DNA from: Methylobacterium currus
GTDB lineage: Bacteria; Pseudomonadota; Alphaproteobacteria; Rhizobiales; Beijerinckiaceae
Direction: 5' to 3'
Length of the DNA stretch: 64,000 bases
NCBI RefSeq assembly: GCF_003058325.1
Contig: NZ_CP028843.1
Coordinates: forward strand, 332,501 to 396,500
Part shown: piece after piece, positions 1 to 7,979 of the stretch
Layout: the number at the start of each line of letters is the position of its first letter
Position numbering within the stretch: the first letter of the stretch is position 1
The notes under the pieces: model-generated
Told to the model about the DNA's origin: nothing
The model's input: the letters and a program-made list of their open reading frames with translations, nothing else
The model's database searches: none
Made by a program: the position numbers and the translations under genes

Positions 1-448
1 CCTTGAGCGCCGCCATGCCGCCCGCCGGCACGGCGGGGAAGAACTTCGCCACATGGAAGCCGGCGGCGAGCACCTGCATCAGGTCGGAGGGCGTGGCGAT
101 GCCGGGCATGAACACCATGTCGCTGGCAGCGGCCGCCCGCAGCAGCTCCGGCGTCGCCCCGGGGCTGAGCGCGAAGCGGGCGCCGAGGTCGTGCGCGGTC
201 TCGAGGTCGGCCGGCGTCAGGACCGTGCCGAGGCCCACCACTGCCTCCGGCACCTCGGCCATGATCGCGCGGGCCGCGTCCCGCGCCACCGGCGTGCGCA
301 GGGTGATCTCCAGGGTGGTGATGCCGCCCGCCACCAGGGCGCGGGCGAGCGGCACCGCGTGGGCGAGCTCCGGCACGGTGATGACGGGGATCACCGGCGA
401 GGCGGCGAGCAGCGCGTCGAGGCGTTGGGCGCGGGTCTCGGTTGTCAT
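1..448 (-). CDS. eda: KDPG aldolase (2-dehydro-3-deoxyphosphogluconate aldolase), 3' end cut by window
   Basis: This gene encodes the lower Entner-Doudoroff enzyme that splits 2-keto-3-deoxy-6-phosphogluconate into pyruvate and glyceraldehyde 3-phosphate in the cytoplasm. The first 149 codons of about 210 are present. The class I aldolase signature EITLRT (Glu47) and the Schiff-base lysine in FHVAKFFPA (Lys135) are visible, as is the GLGT segment. Its ATG overlaps the TGA of the upstream kdgK in an ATGA arrangement, so the two are almost surely cotranscribed and translationally coupled. The C-terminus lies outside the window. The family is clear; a close relative acting on 2-keto-3-deoxy-6-phosphogalactonate cannot be excluded. 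Confidence 0.93.
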   Translation of the reverse strand, partial: MTTETRAQRLDALLAASPVIPVITVPELAHAVPLARALVAGGITTLEITLRTPVARDAARAIMAEVPEAVVGLGTVLTPADLETAHDLGARFALSPGATPELLRAAAASDMVFMPGIATPSDLMQVLAAGFHVAKFFPAVPAGGMAALK

Positions 449-1383
449 GGGCGGTCCTGTTCGGTTGCGAGCGGGAGGTCGGGCATCGCCGCCCGGGGGA
501 TCACGGCGCCGCGATGGCCGATCACGGTGCCGGCGAGGCGGTGGCCGCACGCGGCGGCCTCGGCGGGCGGCCGGCCGGCGAGGCGGGCCGCCATGTAGGC
601 CGCCGCGAAGCTGTCGCCCGCCGCGGTGGTGTCGACGATCGCCGCGACGGGCGGGGCCGGCACCGTGACGTCCTCGGTCCCGGCGAGCACCCGGACGCTC
701 GGCGGCGAGCCGCCGCCCTTCAGCACGATCTCGCAGCGGCCGTGATGGCGCAGCACCTCGTCCTCGCCCGCGGGCCCGTAGAGCCATTCGAGGTCTTCCG
801 CAGACGCGAAGATCAGGTCGGCCGCCGCCATCGCGTCGCGGAAGGCGTCCTGCGCCTTCGCCTTGTCGGGCCAGCCGCGGGGCCGGTAGTTGGTGTCGAA
901 GGCGACCCGCCCGCCCTTGGCCTGGACCGCCCGGCAGGTCTCGGCGAGCGCCGTCCGCCCGGCCTCGCCGTAGAGCGACAGGCTGATCCCGGAGGCGTAG
1001 ACGAGGTCGTAACCGGCCAGGGCTCCTTGCGTCTCGGCGGCGCCCGGGCCGGAGAACAGGTCGCGGGCGGCGGCGCTGTCGCGCCAGTAGTGGAAGCTGC
1101 GCTCGCCCGTGTCGTCGGTGCGGATGATGTAGAGCCCCGGCATCCGCCCGGGCAGGCGCCGCACCTGGCCCGTGCCGACCCCCTCGGCGGCCCAGGCCGC
1201 CAGCATCTCCTCGCTCCACGGATCGTCGCCGAGCGCCGTCACGTAATCGACCGCGACGCCGAGCCGGGCGAGGTAGAGGGCGGTGTTCAGCGTATCGCCG
1301 CCGTAGCCGCGCAGCAGGCTGCCGTCGGGCCGTTCCGACAGCTCCATCATGCACTCGCCGATGCAGGCGACCCTCGTTGCCAT
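445..1383 (-). CDS. kdgK: 2-keto-3-deoxygluconate kinase, PfkB family
   Basis: This is a 312-residue ribokinase/PfkB sugar kinase expected to phosphorylate 2-keto-3-deoxygluconate and so feed KDPG to the overlapping aldolase gene. The N-terminal GECMMEL segment and the C-terminal anion-hole motif TTAAGDSF, with the catalytic Asp at about residue 257, are intact. The ATG at 1383 was chosen because homology to the family begins there and a GAGGGG purine run sits upstream. A longer in-frame ORF to 1578 has no family similarity in its extra 65 residues. Order kdgK-eda with a 4-bp overlap points to an operon for sugar acid catabolism. The exact substrate is inferred from the neighbour. Confidence 0.9.
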   Translation of the reverse strand: MATRVACIGECMMELSERPDGSLLRGYGGDTLNTALYLARLGVAVDYVTALGDDPWSEEMLAAWAAEGVGTGQVRRLPGRMPGLYIIRTDDTGERSFHYWRDSAAARDLFSGPGAAETQGALAGYDLVYASGISLSLYGEAGRTALAETCRAVQAKGGRVAFDTNYRPRGWPDKAKAQDAFRDAMAAADLIFASAEDLEWLYGPAGEDEVLRHHGRCEIVLKGGGSPPSVRVLAGTEDVTVPAPPVAAIVDTTAAGDSFAAAYMAARLAGRPPAEAAACGHRLAGTVIGHRGAVIPRAAMPDLPLATEQDRP

Positions 1384-1892
1384 CGTGATCGTTCCCCTCG
1401 CCCCCGGGCCGGTCGACGCTGCCGGATCGCGCGCGATGCCCTCCTCTCCCCACCCGAAATCGGGACTGCCCGACTTCGCTCTTCGCTTGCGGATCCCGGG
1501 CTTGCTCGGGGATCCGTCGGGGATCGGCGACGCTCGCGAGAACCCGACAAGGCCGTCCCCACGAAACCAAGCCGCCATCGCCTATCGACCGCCTGCGCGT
1601 TGTCAACGGCCCAGGCCCGTCGCGCGCCGTCGCTGCCCTTGGGTGACTTTTCCCTTGGGTTAACTCTTGAACGGTACGCGGATAGCGCTAGAAGCGTTGA
1701 CCCAGCGTCGCCTTCGGGTGATCGCAGCGACGAGCCCGCGACGGTGTGAACCCGCCGCGGACGACAACCCGACGCTCCCCCGGCTCGGCCGGGATGGGCG
1801 GCGGGAGGAATGGTTCGACACCACAGCGCAGCCGCCGATCACGTCAGACATCCGGGATCGCCAGACCCCTTCGTCTTTCGGAGTTGCCCGTC
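1384..1892. other. Intergenic region with a TAGCGCTA palindrome
   Basis: This 509-bp stretch separates the leftward kdgK-eda pair from a rightward small gene. I see no convincing gene in it. The palindrome TAGCGCTA at 1683-1690 resembles the core of LacI/GntR-type sugar operators, but its flanks (CGGA and GAAG) are not symmetric and it lies about 300 bp from kdgK. A direct repeat CCCTTGGGT occurs just before it, near 1640-1660. A regulatory role is only a possibility. Confidence 0.25.
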
Positions 1893-2126
1893 ATGCCCAT
1901 CTACCGCCTGCTCTCCGCGTCCCGCGACCGAAGCGACGCCGTCCCGCTTCGCGATCTGTCGATCGAGGCGCCGACGGTGCGCCACGCCGCCGCCCGCGTG
2001 CTCGGACGGGCCGACGAGGTCTTCCGCGGCTGCACCGGCGAGGCCTGGCTCGTCGCCGAGGACGGGGCCCGGGTCTGGAGCCTGAGCCTCGACGGCGAGG
2101 AGACCGATCTCCTCGTCCGGGCCTGA
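1893..2126 (+). CDS. Small hypothetical protein, 77 aa
   Basis: This ORF of 77 residues begins MPIYRLLSA at an ATG that gives a more natural protein than the longer in-frame ORF from 1746. It contains no membrane segment or signal peptide. The composition is balanced, with acidic and hydrophobic alternation (EVFRGCTGEAWLVAEDG, then WSLSLDGEE), which looks like a short beta-rich cytosolic domain. It stands alone, with kdgK divergent to its left and a secreted small protein to its right. I do not recognise a family. The sensible codon pattern supports it being a gene. Confidence 0.55.
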   Translation: MPIYRLLSASRDRSDAVPLRDLSIEAPTVRHAAARVLGRADEVFRGCTGEAWLVAEDGARVWSLSLDGEETDLLVRA

Positions 2127-2226
2127 CCGCCGGGCGTGAGCCCCGGACGGATGTGGGCGCCTTGCTGACGCCGCAAGCGCCGCGCATCGGGACGGCCCCG
2201 AGACCCGTTCCGAGATCCCCGATTCG

Positions 2227-2562
2227 ATGAGAATCCTTTTCCCGGTCGCCGTGATGAGCGTCGCCGTAGCCGCGACCCCGGCCGCCGCCGATTGGCGCTA
2301 CTGCCTCGCCCGCGGGCCAGCCCGCACGGTCTACCTATCGGCCCCGTTCCCGACCGTCGCGGCGATGCCCACCCTCGACGCCGCCTTCGGGCGCATGCTC
2401 GACCGGACCCAGCGACCCCACGACCCCGTCCAGTGTCCCCGGGCCGACGATGCCGCTTCCTTGCGGGCAATGCGGCTCACGGCGCTCCGCTACAACCGCC
2501 AGGACGGCGAGACGGTGGTCGAGCTGGACTGGACCCCCGACCGGGACGCCGCCAAGCGATAG
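2227..2562 (+). CDS. Small secreted hypothetical protein, 111 aa
   Basis: The protein starts with a clear Sec signal peptide (MRILFPVAVMSVAVAATPAAA, cleavage expected near residue 21). A roughly 90-residue mature domain follows, with two cysteines (at WRYCLA and VQCPRA) that could form a disulfide in the periplasm. No catalytic motif is visible and I do not recognise the family. It is followed by about 150 bp before the marR gene, which carries its own operator-like dyads, so it is probably an independent unit. Confidence 0.65.
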   Translation: MRILFPVAVMSVAVAATPAAADWRYCLARGPARTVYLSAPFPTVAAMPTLDAAFGRMLDRTQRPHDPVQCPRADDAASLRAMRLTALRYNRQDGETVVELDWTPDRDAAKR

Positions 2563-2649
2563 AGGCCCTTCTGCCGACGCCGCGTCCGAATGCATGGCCG
2601 ACCCGCGCCGGCCGCGCTACGGAACCGATCGTTAGCATCCTATCTATAA

Positions 2650-2668
2650 GGCCGATCAATCATCGGCC
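2650..2668. promoter_or_regulatory. Operator-like dyad 1 upstream of marR
   Basis: The 19-bp dyad GGCCGATCAATCATCGGCC has perfect 7-bp arms. It sits directly after a TATCTATAA tract (2641-2649) that could serve as a -10 region. A near copy lies 31 bp downstream. Autoregulation by the MarR protein encoded at 2717 is the natural inference, since MarR dimers bind such palindromes near their own promoters. Confidence 0.6.
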
Positions 2669-2680
2669 TGTCCTTCACGA

Positions 2681-2699
2681 GGCCGATCACCCGTCGGCC
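2681..2699. promoter_or_regulatory. Operator-like dyad 2 upstream of marR
   Basis: The dyad GGCCGATCACCCGTCGGCC shares both outer arms with dyad 1. It lies 31 bp away centre to centre, close to three helical turns, and ends 17 bp before the marR start codon. Two dimers could bind on one DNA face and block transcription of the marR-FUSC-DUF1656-HlyD operon. Confidence 0.58.
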
Positions 2700-2716
2700 C
2701 GGCCGACGCGACGGCG

Positions 2717-3217
2717 ATGCGACGCGACCTCCTGCAATCCCTCACCCTCACCCTGCTCCAGGCCGGGCGCGTCTGGCGCCGGGCCGCCGACGAGGTCGTG
2801 ACCGCCTATGGGCTGACCGAGGCGACGGCGCTGCCGCTGCTGCTGATCGGGCGGCTGGGCGGCGACCTGCGCCAGACGACGCTCGCCGATGCCCTCGGCG
2901 TCGAGGGGCCGAGCCTGGTGCGCCTCCTCGACCAGCTCTGCGAGGCCGGCCTCGTCACCCGCCGGGAGGACCCGACCGACCGCCGCGCCAAGGTGCTGCA
3001 CCTGTCGGAGGAGGGCCGGGCCCGGGCCGCCGCCATCGAGGCGCGCTTCGACACCCTGCGCGAGGCGGTCTTCACCCATGTCGGCGACGACGACCTGCGG
3101 GCCGCCGTGAAGGTGTTGCGCGCGCTCCAGGCCGAGGGCCCGCGCGGTGCGAGCCTCGCCAGCGGGTCCGGCGACGTCGCGCCGACGCCCCGCCCGGCCA
3201 CCGGAGGACGCGCGTGA
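2717..3217 (+). CDS. MarR-family transcriptional regulator
   Basis: This is a 166-residue winged-helix regulator. The helix-turn-helix lies around LRQTTLADALGVEGPSLVRLLDQL (about residues 53-76), followed by the wing with the DPTDRRAKVLHLSEEG motif typical of MarR proteins. It is the first gene of an efflux operon and is preceded by two matching operator-like dyads. It therefore probably represses the downstream FUSC pump and releases on binding an aromatic or other small acid. The inducer is unknown. Its TGA overlaps the start of the FUSC gene. Confidence 0.9.
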   Translation: MRRDLLQSLTLTLLQAGRVWRRAADEVVTAYGLTEATALPLLLIGRLGGDLRQTTLADALGVEGPSLVRLLDQLCEAGLVTRREDPTDRRAKVLHLSEEGRARAAAIEARFDTLREAVFTHVGDDDLRAAVKVLRALQAEGPRGASLASGSGDVAPTPRPATGGRA

Positions 3218-5271
3218 TGCTGCCCGGCTGGCGCCAATGGCTGTTCGCCCTCAAGGTCAGCGGGGCGGCGCTGCTCGCCCTCGGGATCGCCCTGTGGGTG
3301 GACCTGCCGCGGCCGTACTGGGCGATGGCGACCGTCTACATCACCATGCAGCCGCTCTCCGGCGCCACCCGATCGAAGGCCCTGTACCGGGTGGTCGGCA
3401 CGCTGATCGGCGTCACGGCGGCGGTCGTGATGGTGCCGCCGCTCGTCAACGCCCCGGAGGTGCTGACGCTCGCCCTGGCGCTCTGGACCGCCGCCTGCCT
3501 CTACCTCTCGCTCCTCGACCGCTCGCCGCGGGCCTACCTGTTCATGCTCGCCGGCTACACGGCGGCGCTGATCGGCTTTCCGGCGGTGACGAGCCCTGAG
3601 ACCATCTTCGACACCGCGGTGTCGCGGGCCGAGGAGATCACGCTGGGCATCCTCTGCGCCTCCCTGGTGGCGAGCCTCGTCGTGCCCGAGCCGGTCGGCC
3701 CGGTCCTCGCCGCCCGGGTCGGCGCCTGGCTCAGCGAGGCCGGGCGCTGGACCGGCGACGTGCTTTCCGGGATCGGGGAGGCGCCGGCACTCCGGGCGCG
3801 GCGCCTGCGCCTCGCGGCGGAGGCGGCGGAGATCGACGCGCTCTCGACCCATCTCGCCTACGACACCTCGGCCCAGAGCCGGGCGGTGCCCCTGGTGCAG
3901 CTCCTGCGCGGCCGGATGCTGATGCTGCTGCCGGTCCTCTCCTCCCTAGCCGACCGGATCGCGGCGCTCTCGGGCCTCTCGGGCCTCACGCCGGAGCTGC
4001 GCCGCCTGCTCGCCGATGTCGAGGCGTGGTCGGCGGCCGGCGCTCCGGCCCTCGAGGCCGACGCGCTCATGGCCCGCATCGAGGCCGCGGACCGTCCCCT
4101 GTCCTCCCGCGCGTCCTCCTCTCCGGTCTCCTCCGCTCAGGTTTCCTGGCCGGCCCTGGTGCGGGCGAGCCTGATCGACCGCCTGCGCGAGCTGGTGGCG
4201 ATCGGCCGGGACTGCCGGGTGCTGCAGGACGCCATCGCCCGCGGCGACGGCTCGGTGCGCGAGCCGCTGGCCTTCGCGAGCGAGTTCGGCGGCCGGGCGC
4301 CGCGCCACCGCGACCACGGCATGGCTTTCCGCTCCGCCATCGGGGCCTTCCTGGGGATCATCGCCTGCGTGGTGGTGTGGATCGCCACCGCCTGGCCCGA
4401 CGGCGCCACGGCCGCGATGATGGGCGCGGTGCTCTGCTGCATGTTCGCGACCCAGGACGACCCGGTCCCGGCGATCCTGAGCTTCGCCACCTGGACCGGC
4501 ATCGCCGCGGGGGCGATCGGCGTGCTGCTGTTCGGCGTGATGCCGCTCGTGCACGATTTCGTCAGCCTCGCCCTGGTGCTGGCGCCGGTCCTGATCCTGT
4601 GCGGCCTGCTGATGACGGTCCCGAAGCTGTTGCCGGTGGGCCTGGCGCTCGGCGTCAACGGCAATGCCCTCCTGGCGATCCAGGACCGCTACAGCTCGGA
4701 ATTCGGAGCCTACGTCAATTCGAGCATCGCCCTCGTCGGCGGCATCTGGATCGCCGCGATCGTGACGCGGCTGGTGCGCTCGGTCGGCGCCGAGCACGGC
4801 GCCCGCCGGCTGGTCGCGGCGAGCCGCGCCGACCTCGCCCGGGCGGCGCGCCGGCGCGGGCATGGCGACCGCGCCGCCTTCGCCCACCTGATGCTCGACC
4901 GCCTCGGCCTCCTGGTGCCGCGGCTGGCCGCCGCCGGACCCGACAGCGATCTCGCCCGGATCGACACCCTGGCGGCGTTGCGGGTCGGCATGAACCTCGT
5001 GTCGTTGCGGCGCGCCCGCCACGGCCTGCCGCCCGAGGCGGTCGCCGCTCTCGACGCCGCCCTCGACGCGGTGGCAAGCTACTACGAGGGGCCGCGCGGC
5101 CCGGCCTCGGGAGATCTGCTCCGCCGCATCGACGCGGCGCTCGCGCGCGTCGAGGAAACCGACGCCGCCGGCCGGCGCGATGCGCTCCTCGGCCTCGTGG
5201 GCCTGCGCCGCGCCCTGTTTCCCGAGGCGCCGCCTCCCGGCGCCGCCCTTCTCGCGAGAGAGGCCGCCTGA
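3217..5271 (+). CDS. FUSC-family inner membrane efflux protein (AaeB-like)
   Basis: This protein of about 684 residues is built from two membrane blocks, near residues 10-165 and 370-520. A long soluble linker separates them and a cytoplasmic C-terminal helical region follows. That is the layout of the FUSC/aromatic acid exporter family (E. coli AaeB, YccS). It is predicted to be the inner membrane pump working with the DUF1656 protein and HlyD adaptor encoded just downstream. Start ATG 3217 overlaps the marR stop (TGATG) with GGAGG 9 bp upstream; a GTG at 3214 is also possible. The gene ends overlapping the next ATG by one base. Substrates such as hydroxybenzoates are family inference. Confidence 0.88.
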   Translation: MLPGWRQWLFALKVSGAALLALGIALWVDLPRPYWAMATVYITMQPLSGATRSKALYRVVGTLIGVTAAVVMVPPLVNAPEVLTLALALWTAACLYLSLLDRSPRAYLFMLAGYTAALIGFPAVTSPETIFDTAVSRAEEITLGILCASLVASLVVPEPVGPVLAARVGAWLSEAGRWTGDVLSGIGEAPALRARRLRLAAEAAEIDALSTHLAYDTSAQSRAVPLVQLLRGRMLMLLPVLSSLADRIAALSGLSGLTPELRRLLADVEAWSAAGAPALEADALMARIEAADRPLSSRASSSPVSSAQVSWPALVRASLIDRLRELVAIGRDCRVLQDAIARGDGSVREPLAFASEFGGRAPRHRDHGMAFRSAIGAFLGIIACVVVWIATAWPDGATAAMMGAVLCCMFATQDDPVPAILSFATWTGIAAGAIGVLLFGVMPLVHDFVSLALVLAPVLILCGLLMTVPKLLPVGLALGVNGNALLAIQDRYSSEFGAYVNSSIALVGGIWIAAIVTRLVRSVGAEHGARRLVAASRADLARAARRRGHGDRAAFAHLMLDRLGLLVPRLAAAGPDSDLARIDTLAALRVGMNLVSLRRARHGLPPEAVAALDAALDAVASYYEGPRGPASGDLLRRIDAALARVEETDAAGRRDALLGLVGLRRALFPEAPPPGAALLAREAA

Positions 5272-5474
5272 TGGCCGATATCGACCTCTACGGCGTCTTC
5301 GTGCCGGCCCTGCTGATCTGGGCGCTGCTGGCGTTCCTCATCAACCTCGCGTTGCGCCGGCTGATCGGTGCGCTCGGGCTCTACCGGCTGGTCTGGCACC
5401 GGCCGCTCTTCGACCTCTGCCTCTACCTCGTGTGCCTCGGCGGCGTCGTCACGCTCGCCGGCCGCCTGACCTGA
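5271..5474 (+). CDS. DUF1656 small membrane protein (AaeX-like)
   Basis: This 67-residue protein has two hydrophobic segments (VPALLIWALLAFLINLAL, and LFDLCLYLVCLGGVVTL) and begins MADIDLYGVF, as is typical of DUF1656. Such proteins, for example AaeX, almost always sit next to FUSC pumps and HlyD adaptors, although their exact role is not settled. The ATG overlaps the FUSC stop by one base (TGATG), and the HlyD gene starts 12 bp later, so it is the third gene of the operon. Confidence 0.88.
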   Translation: MADIDLYGVFVPALLIWALLAFLINLALRRLIGALGLYRLVWHRPLFDLCLYLVCLGGVVTLAGRLT

Positions 5475-5486
5475 AGACTTGACACA

Positions 5487-6455
5487 ATGACCCGCGCGCT
5501 CGCCTTCCTCGGCCGCTTCGCCGTCACCGCCGCCATGCTGGCCCTCGCAATCATCGTCGGGGCGGCGCTCTGGGACTACTATCTCGAGGCCCCCTGGACC
5601 CGCGACGGCCGGGTCCGGGCGGAGGTCGTCGGCGTCGCCCCCGACGTCTCGGGGCTGGTGCGCGACGTCGAGGTGCGCGACAACCAGCGGGTCAAGCGCG
5701 GCGACGTGCTGTTCCGCATCGATCCGGACCGCTTCGCCCTGGCGCTCCGCCAAGCCGAGGCCGTGGTGGCCGGCCGCAAGGCGAACCTGGTCCAGGCGGA
5801 GGCGGACCTCACCCGCTACCGCCAGCTGAGCGACAACGTCGTCTCGCAGCAGAAGCTGGAGGCGACGCTCGCCGCCGAGCAGAGCGCCCGGGCCGCCTAC
5901 GACCAGGCCGTGGCCGACCGCGACCTCGCCAAGCTCAACCTCGACCGCTCCGAGGTGCGCGCCTCGGTCAACGGCCGCATCAGCAACCTCGAATTGCGGC
6001 CCGGGGCCTATGTGGGGGTCGGCAAGGCCGTGATGGCGCTCGTCGACAGCGACACCCTGCACGTCCAGGGCTATTTCGAGGAGACGAAGCTCGACCGCAT
6101 CCATCCGGGCGACCCGGTCACCGTGCGGCTGATGGGCGAGGGCCGCGACGTCACCGGCAAGGTCGAGAGCGTCGCCGCCGGCATCGAGGACCGGGAGCGC
6201 AGCGCCGGCTCGTCGCTGCTCGCCAACGTCAACCCGACCTTCGCCTGGGTGCGCCTCGCCCAGCGCGTCCCGGTGCGGATCACCCTCGATTCCACTGTCG
6301 ACCGCGACCGGCTGACCGTCGGGCGCACCGCCACCGTGGTGGTGCATCCAAGCGGCGAGCGGCCGGAGATCCGGCCGTTCGAAGGTCTGCGCCATCTCGG
6401 CCTGCGCGACGGCTGGGAGGCGCTGAAGGCCAACCTCTCGGCCACCAAGGGCTGA
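5487..6455 (+). CDS. HlyD-family periplasmic adaptor subunit (AaeA/EmrA-like)
   Basis: The protein has 322 residues, with one N-terminal membrane anchor (about residues 8-30). A biotinyl-lipoyl half motif follows (VAPDVSGLVRDVEVRDNQRVKRGD), then a short coiled coil and a second lipoyl half and beta-barrel. It is the membrane fusion protein expected to link the FUSC pump to an outer membrane channel. No TolC-like gene is adjacent, so it must use an outer membrane factor encoded elsewhere. It is the last gene of the marR operon, and 110 bp separate it from the MFS gene. Confidence 0.9.
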   Translation: MTRALAFLGRFAVTAAMLALAIIVGAALWDYYLEAPWTRDGRVRAEVVGVAPDVSGLVRDVEVRDNQRVKRGDVLFRIDPDRFALALRQAEAVVAGRKANLVQAEADLTRYRQLSDNVVSQQKLEATLAAEQSARAAYDQAVADRDLAKLNLDRSEVRASVNGRISNLELRPGAYVGVGKAVMALVDSDTLHVQGYFEETKLDRIHPGDPVTVRLMGEGRDVTGKVESVAAGIEDRERSAGSSLLANVNPTFAWVRLAQRVPVRITLDSTVDRDRLTVGRTATVVVHPSGERPEIRPFEGLRHLGLRDGWEALKANLSATKG

Positions 6456-6565
6456 CGCCGCGGGGGGCGCCCGCACTATCGCCCCGGCCGGTGGCGGATT
6501 AAGGAGCGCCGCCACGACGTACCGGTCAAGACGGAACGCCTGAGCACGGCCGGGAGGAGACCCCC

Positions 6566-7912
6566 ATGTCAGACCATCAGCAGGACGCCCCCGGCGTCGG
6601 CACCGACGCGCTCGGCGTCGGCACCATTTCGACGATCACCTGGCGGCTGATGCCGCTCCTCGGCCTGATGTACCTGATCGCCTACATCGACAGGCAGAAC
6701 GTTTCCTACGCCAAGCTCCAGATGGTGGGCGACCTGGGCTTGAGCGAGGCGGCCTACGGCTTCGGCGCCTCGCTGTTCTTCCTCGCCTATTTCCTGTTCG
6801 AGGTGCCGTCGAACGTCATCCTGGAGCGGGTCGGCGCCCGGGTGTGGTTCACCCGCATCATGGCGACCTGGGGGATCATCACGATCCTGCTCGGCTTCTC
6901 GACCGGGCCGGTGATGTTCTACATCCTGCGCTTCCTCCTCGGCGCGGCGGAGGCCGGGTTCTTCCCCGGCGTGCTCTACGCGCTCACCCTGTGGTTCCCG
7001 CAGGTCTTCCGCGGCCGGATGGTCGGCTGGTTCATGATCGCGAGCGCGGTGGCCAACGCCGTCGGCGCGGCGATCGGCGGCGCGCTCCTCGACCTCGACG
7101 GGGCGCTCGGCTACCGCGGCTGGCAATGGGTGTTCCTCGCCACCGGCGTGCCGGCGGTGCTGCTCGCCGTCGTGGTGTTCTCCATCCTGCCCGACCGGCC
7201 CGAGACAGCCCCCTGGCTCGACGCCTCCCAGAAGAAATGGCTCGCCGACATCCTGGCGCGCGAGGCGGACAGCACTCCGCACACCGACCACCACAACCCG
7301 TTCCGGGTGCTCGCCGACACCCGCGTGGTGCTGCTCTCGCTGCTCTACGTCGCCTTCCCGCTCGCGGCCTACGGCCTGAGCTACTGGCTGCCCACCGTGG
7401 TGAAGGGCTTCGGCGTCTCGAACACCATGAACGGCTTCATCAACATCATCCCGTGGATCTGCGTGGCGCTGGCCCTGTGGTGGGTGCCCCGGCATGCGGC
7501 ACGCACGGGGGAGACCACCTGGCACATCGCCGGCCCGGCCCTCGTCGGCGCCCTCGGGTTGATCCTCAGCGTGGTGCTGCCCGGCGACGCGGTGAAGTTC
7601 GCCTGCCTGTGCGTGGCGGCGGCCGGCATCTTCTCGGGCCAGCCGGTCTTCTGGTCGCTGCCCCCGACCTTCCTGCGCGGCGCCACCGCGGCGGCCGGCA
7701 TCGCGATGATCAACTCGGTCGGCAATCTCGGCGGCTTCGTCGCCCAGAACGTCGTGCCGTGGATCCGCGACGTCAGCGGCAACACGCTGGTGCCGATGCT
7801 CTTCCTCGCCGCCTGCCTCGTCGTCGGGGCGGCGATGGTCTTCGTGGTCCAAGGCGTCCTGACGCGCTCCGCCGCGGCCGAGGCCGGGGGGCTCGCGCCG
7901 GTCCGGCGCTGA
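6566..7912 (+). CDS. MFS transporter, anion:cation symporter (ACS) type
   Basis: The protein has 448 residues and about 12 membrane helices. The ACS subfamily signature region YLIAYIDRQNVSYAKL is in helix 1, and FEVPSNVILERVGARVW is in the helix 2-3 loop. These proteins take up organic anions such as phthalate, tartrate, hexuronates or nicotinate by proton symport. A strong GGGAGGAG ribosome site lies 6 bp before the ATG. It could belong functionally with the adjacent aromatic acid efflux operon, but the 110-bp gap suggests its own promoter. The substrate cannot be named from sequence. Confidence 0.9.
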   Translation: MSDHQQDAPGVGTDALGVGTISTITWRLMPLLGLMYLIAYIDRQNVSYAKLQMVGDLGLSEAAYGFGASLFFLAYFLFEVPSNVILERVGARVWFTRIMATWGIITILLGFSTGPVMFYILRFLLGAAEAGFFPGVLYALTLWFPQVFRGRMVGWFMIASAVANAVGAAIGGALLDLDGALGYRGWQWVFLATGVPAVLLAVVVFSILPDRPETAPWLDASQKKWLADILAREADSTPHTDHHNPFRVLADTRVVLLSLLYVAFPLAAYGLSYWLPTVVKGFGVSNTMNGFINIIPWICVALALWWVPRHAARTGETTWHIAGPALVGALGLILSVVLPGDAVKFACLCVAAAGIFSGQPVFWSLPPTFLRGATAAAGIAMINSVGNLGGFVAQNVVPWIRDVSGNTLVPMLFLAACLVVGAAMVFVVQGVLTRSAAAEAGGLAPVRR

Positions 7913-7924
7913 CCGCACGATTGT

Positions 7925-7972
7925 CCCTTTCGGGGCCGGCTTCGGTCCTGAAAGGGATAACGCTTTTCTTTT
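7925..7972 (+). terminator. Rho-independent terminator after the MFS gene
   Basis: Perfect 7-bp arms CCCTTTC (7925-7931) and GAAAGGG (7950-7956) enclose an 18-base loop with its own small stem. A T-rich tail CGCTTTTCTTTT follows. It lies 12 bp after the MFS stop and just before the next ATG, so it may also overlap the promoter area of the downstream pseudogene. Confidence 0.6.
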
Positions 7973-7979
7973 CAATGGT

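Noticed and set aside
1683..1690. TAGCGCTA as a firm sugar-regulator operator for kdgK
   Set aside because: Its flanks are asymmetric and it is 300 bp from the gene, so I kept it only as a remark in the intergenic entry.
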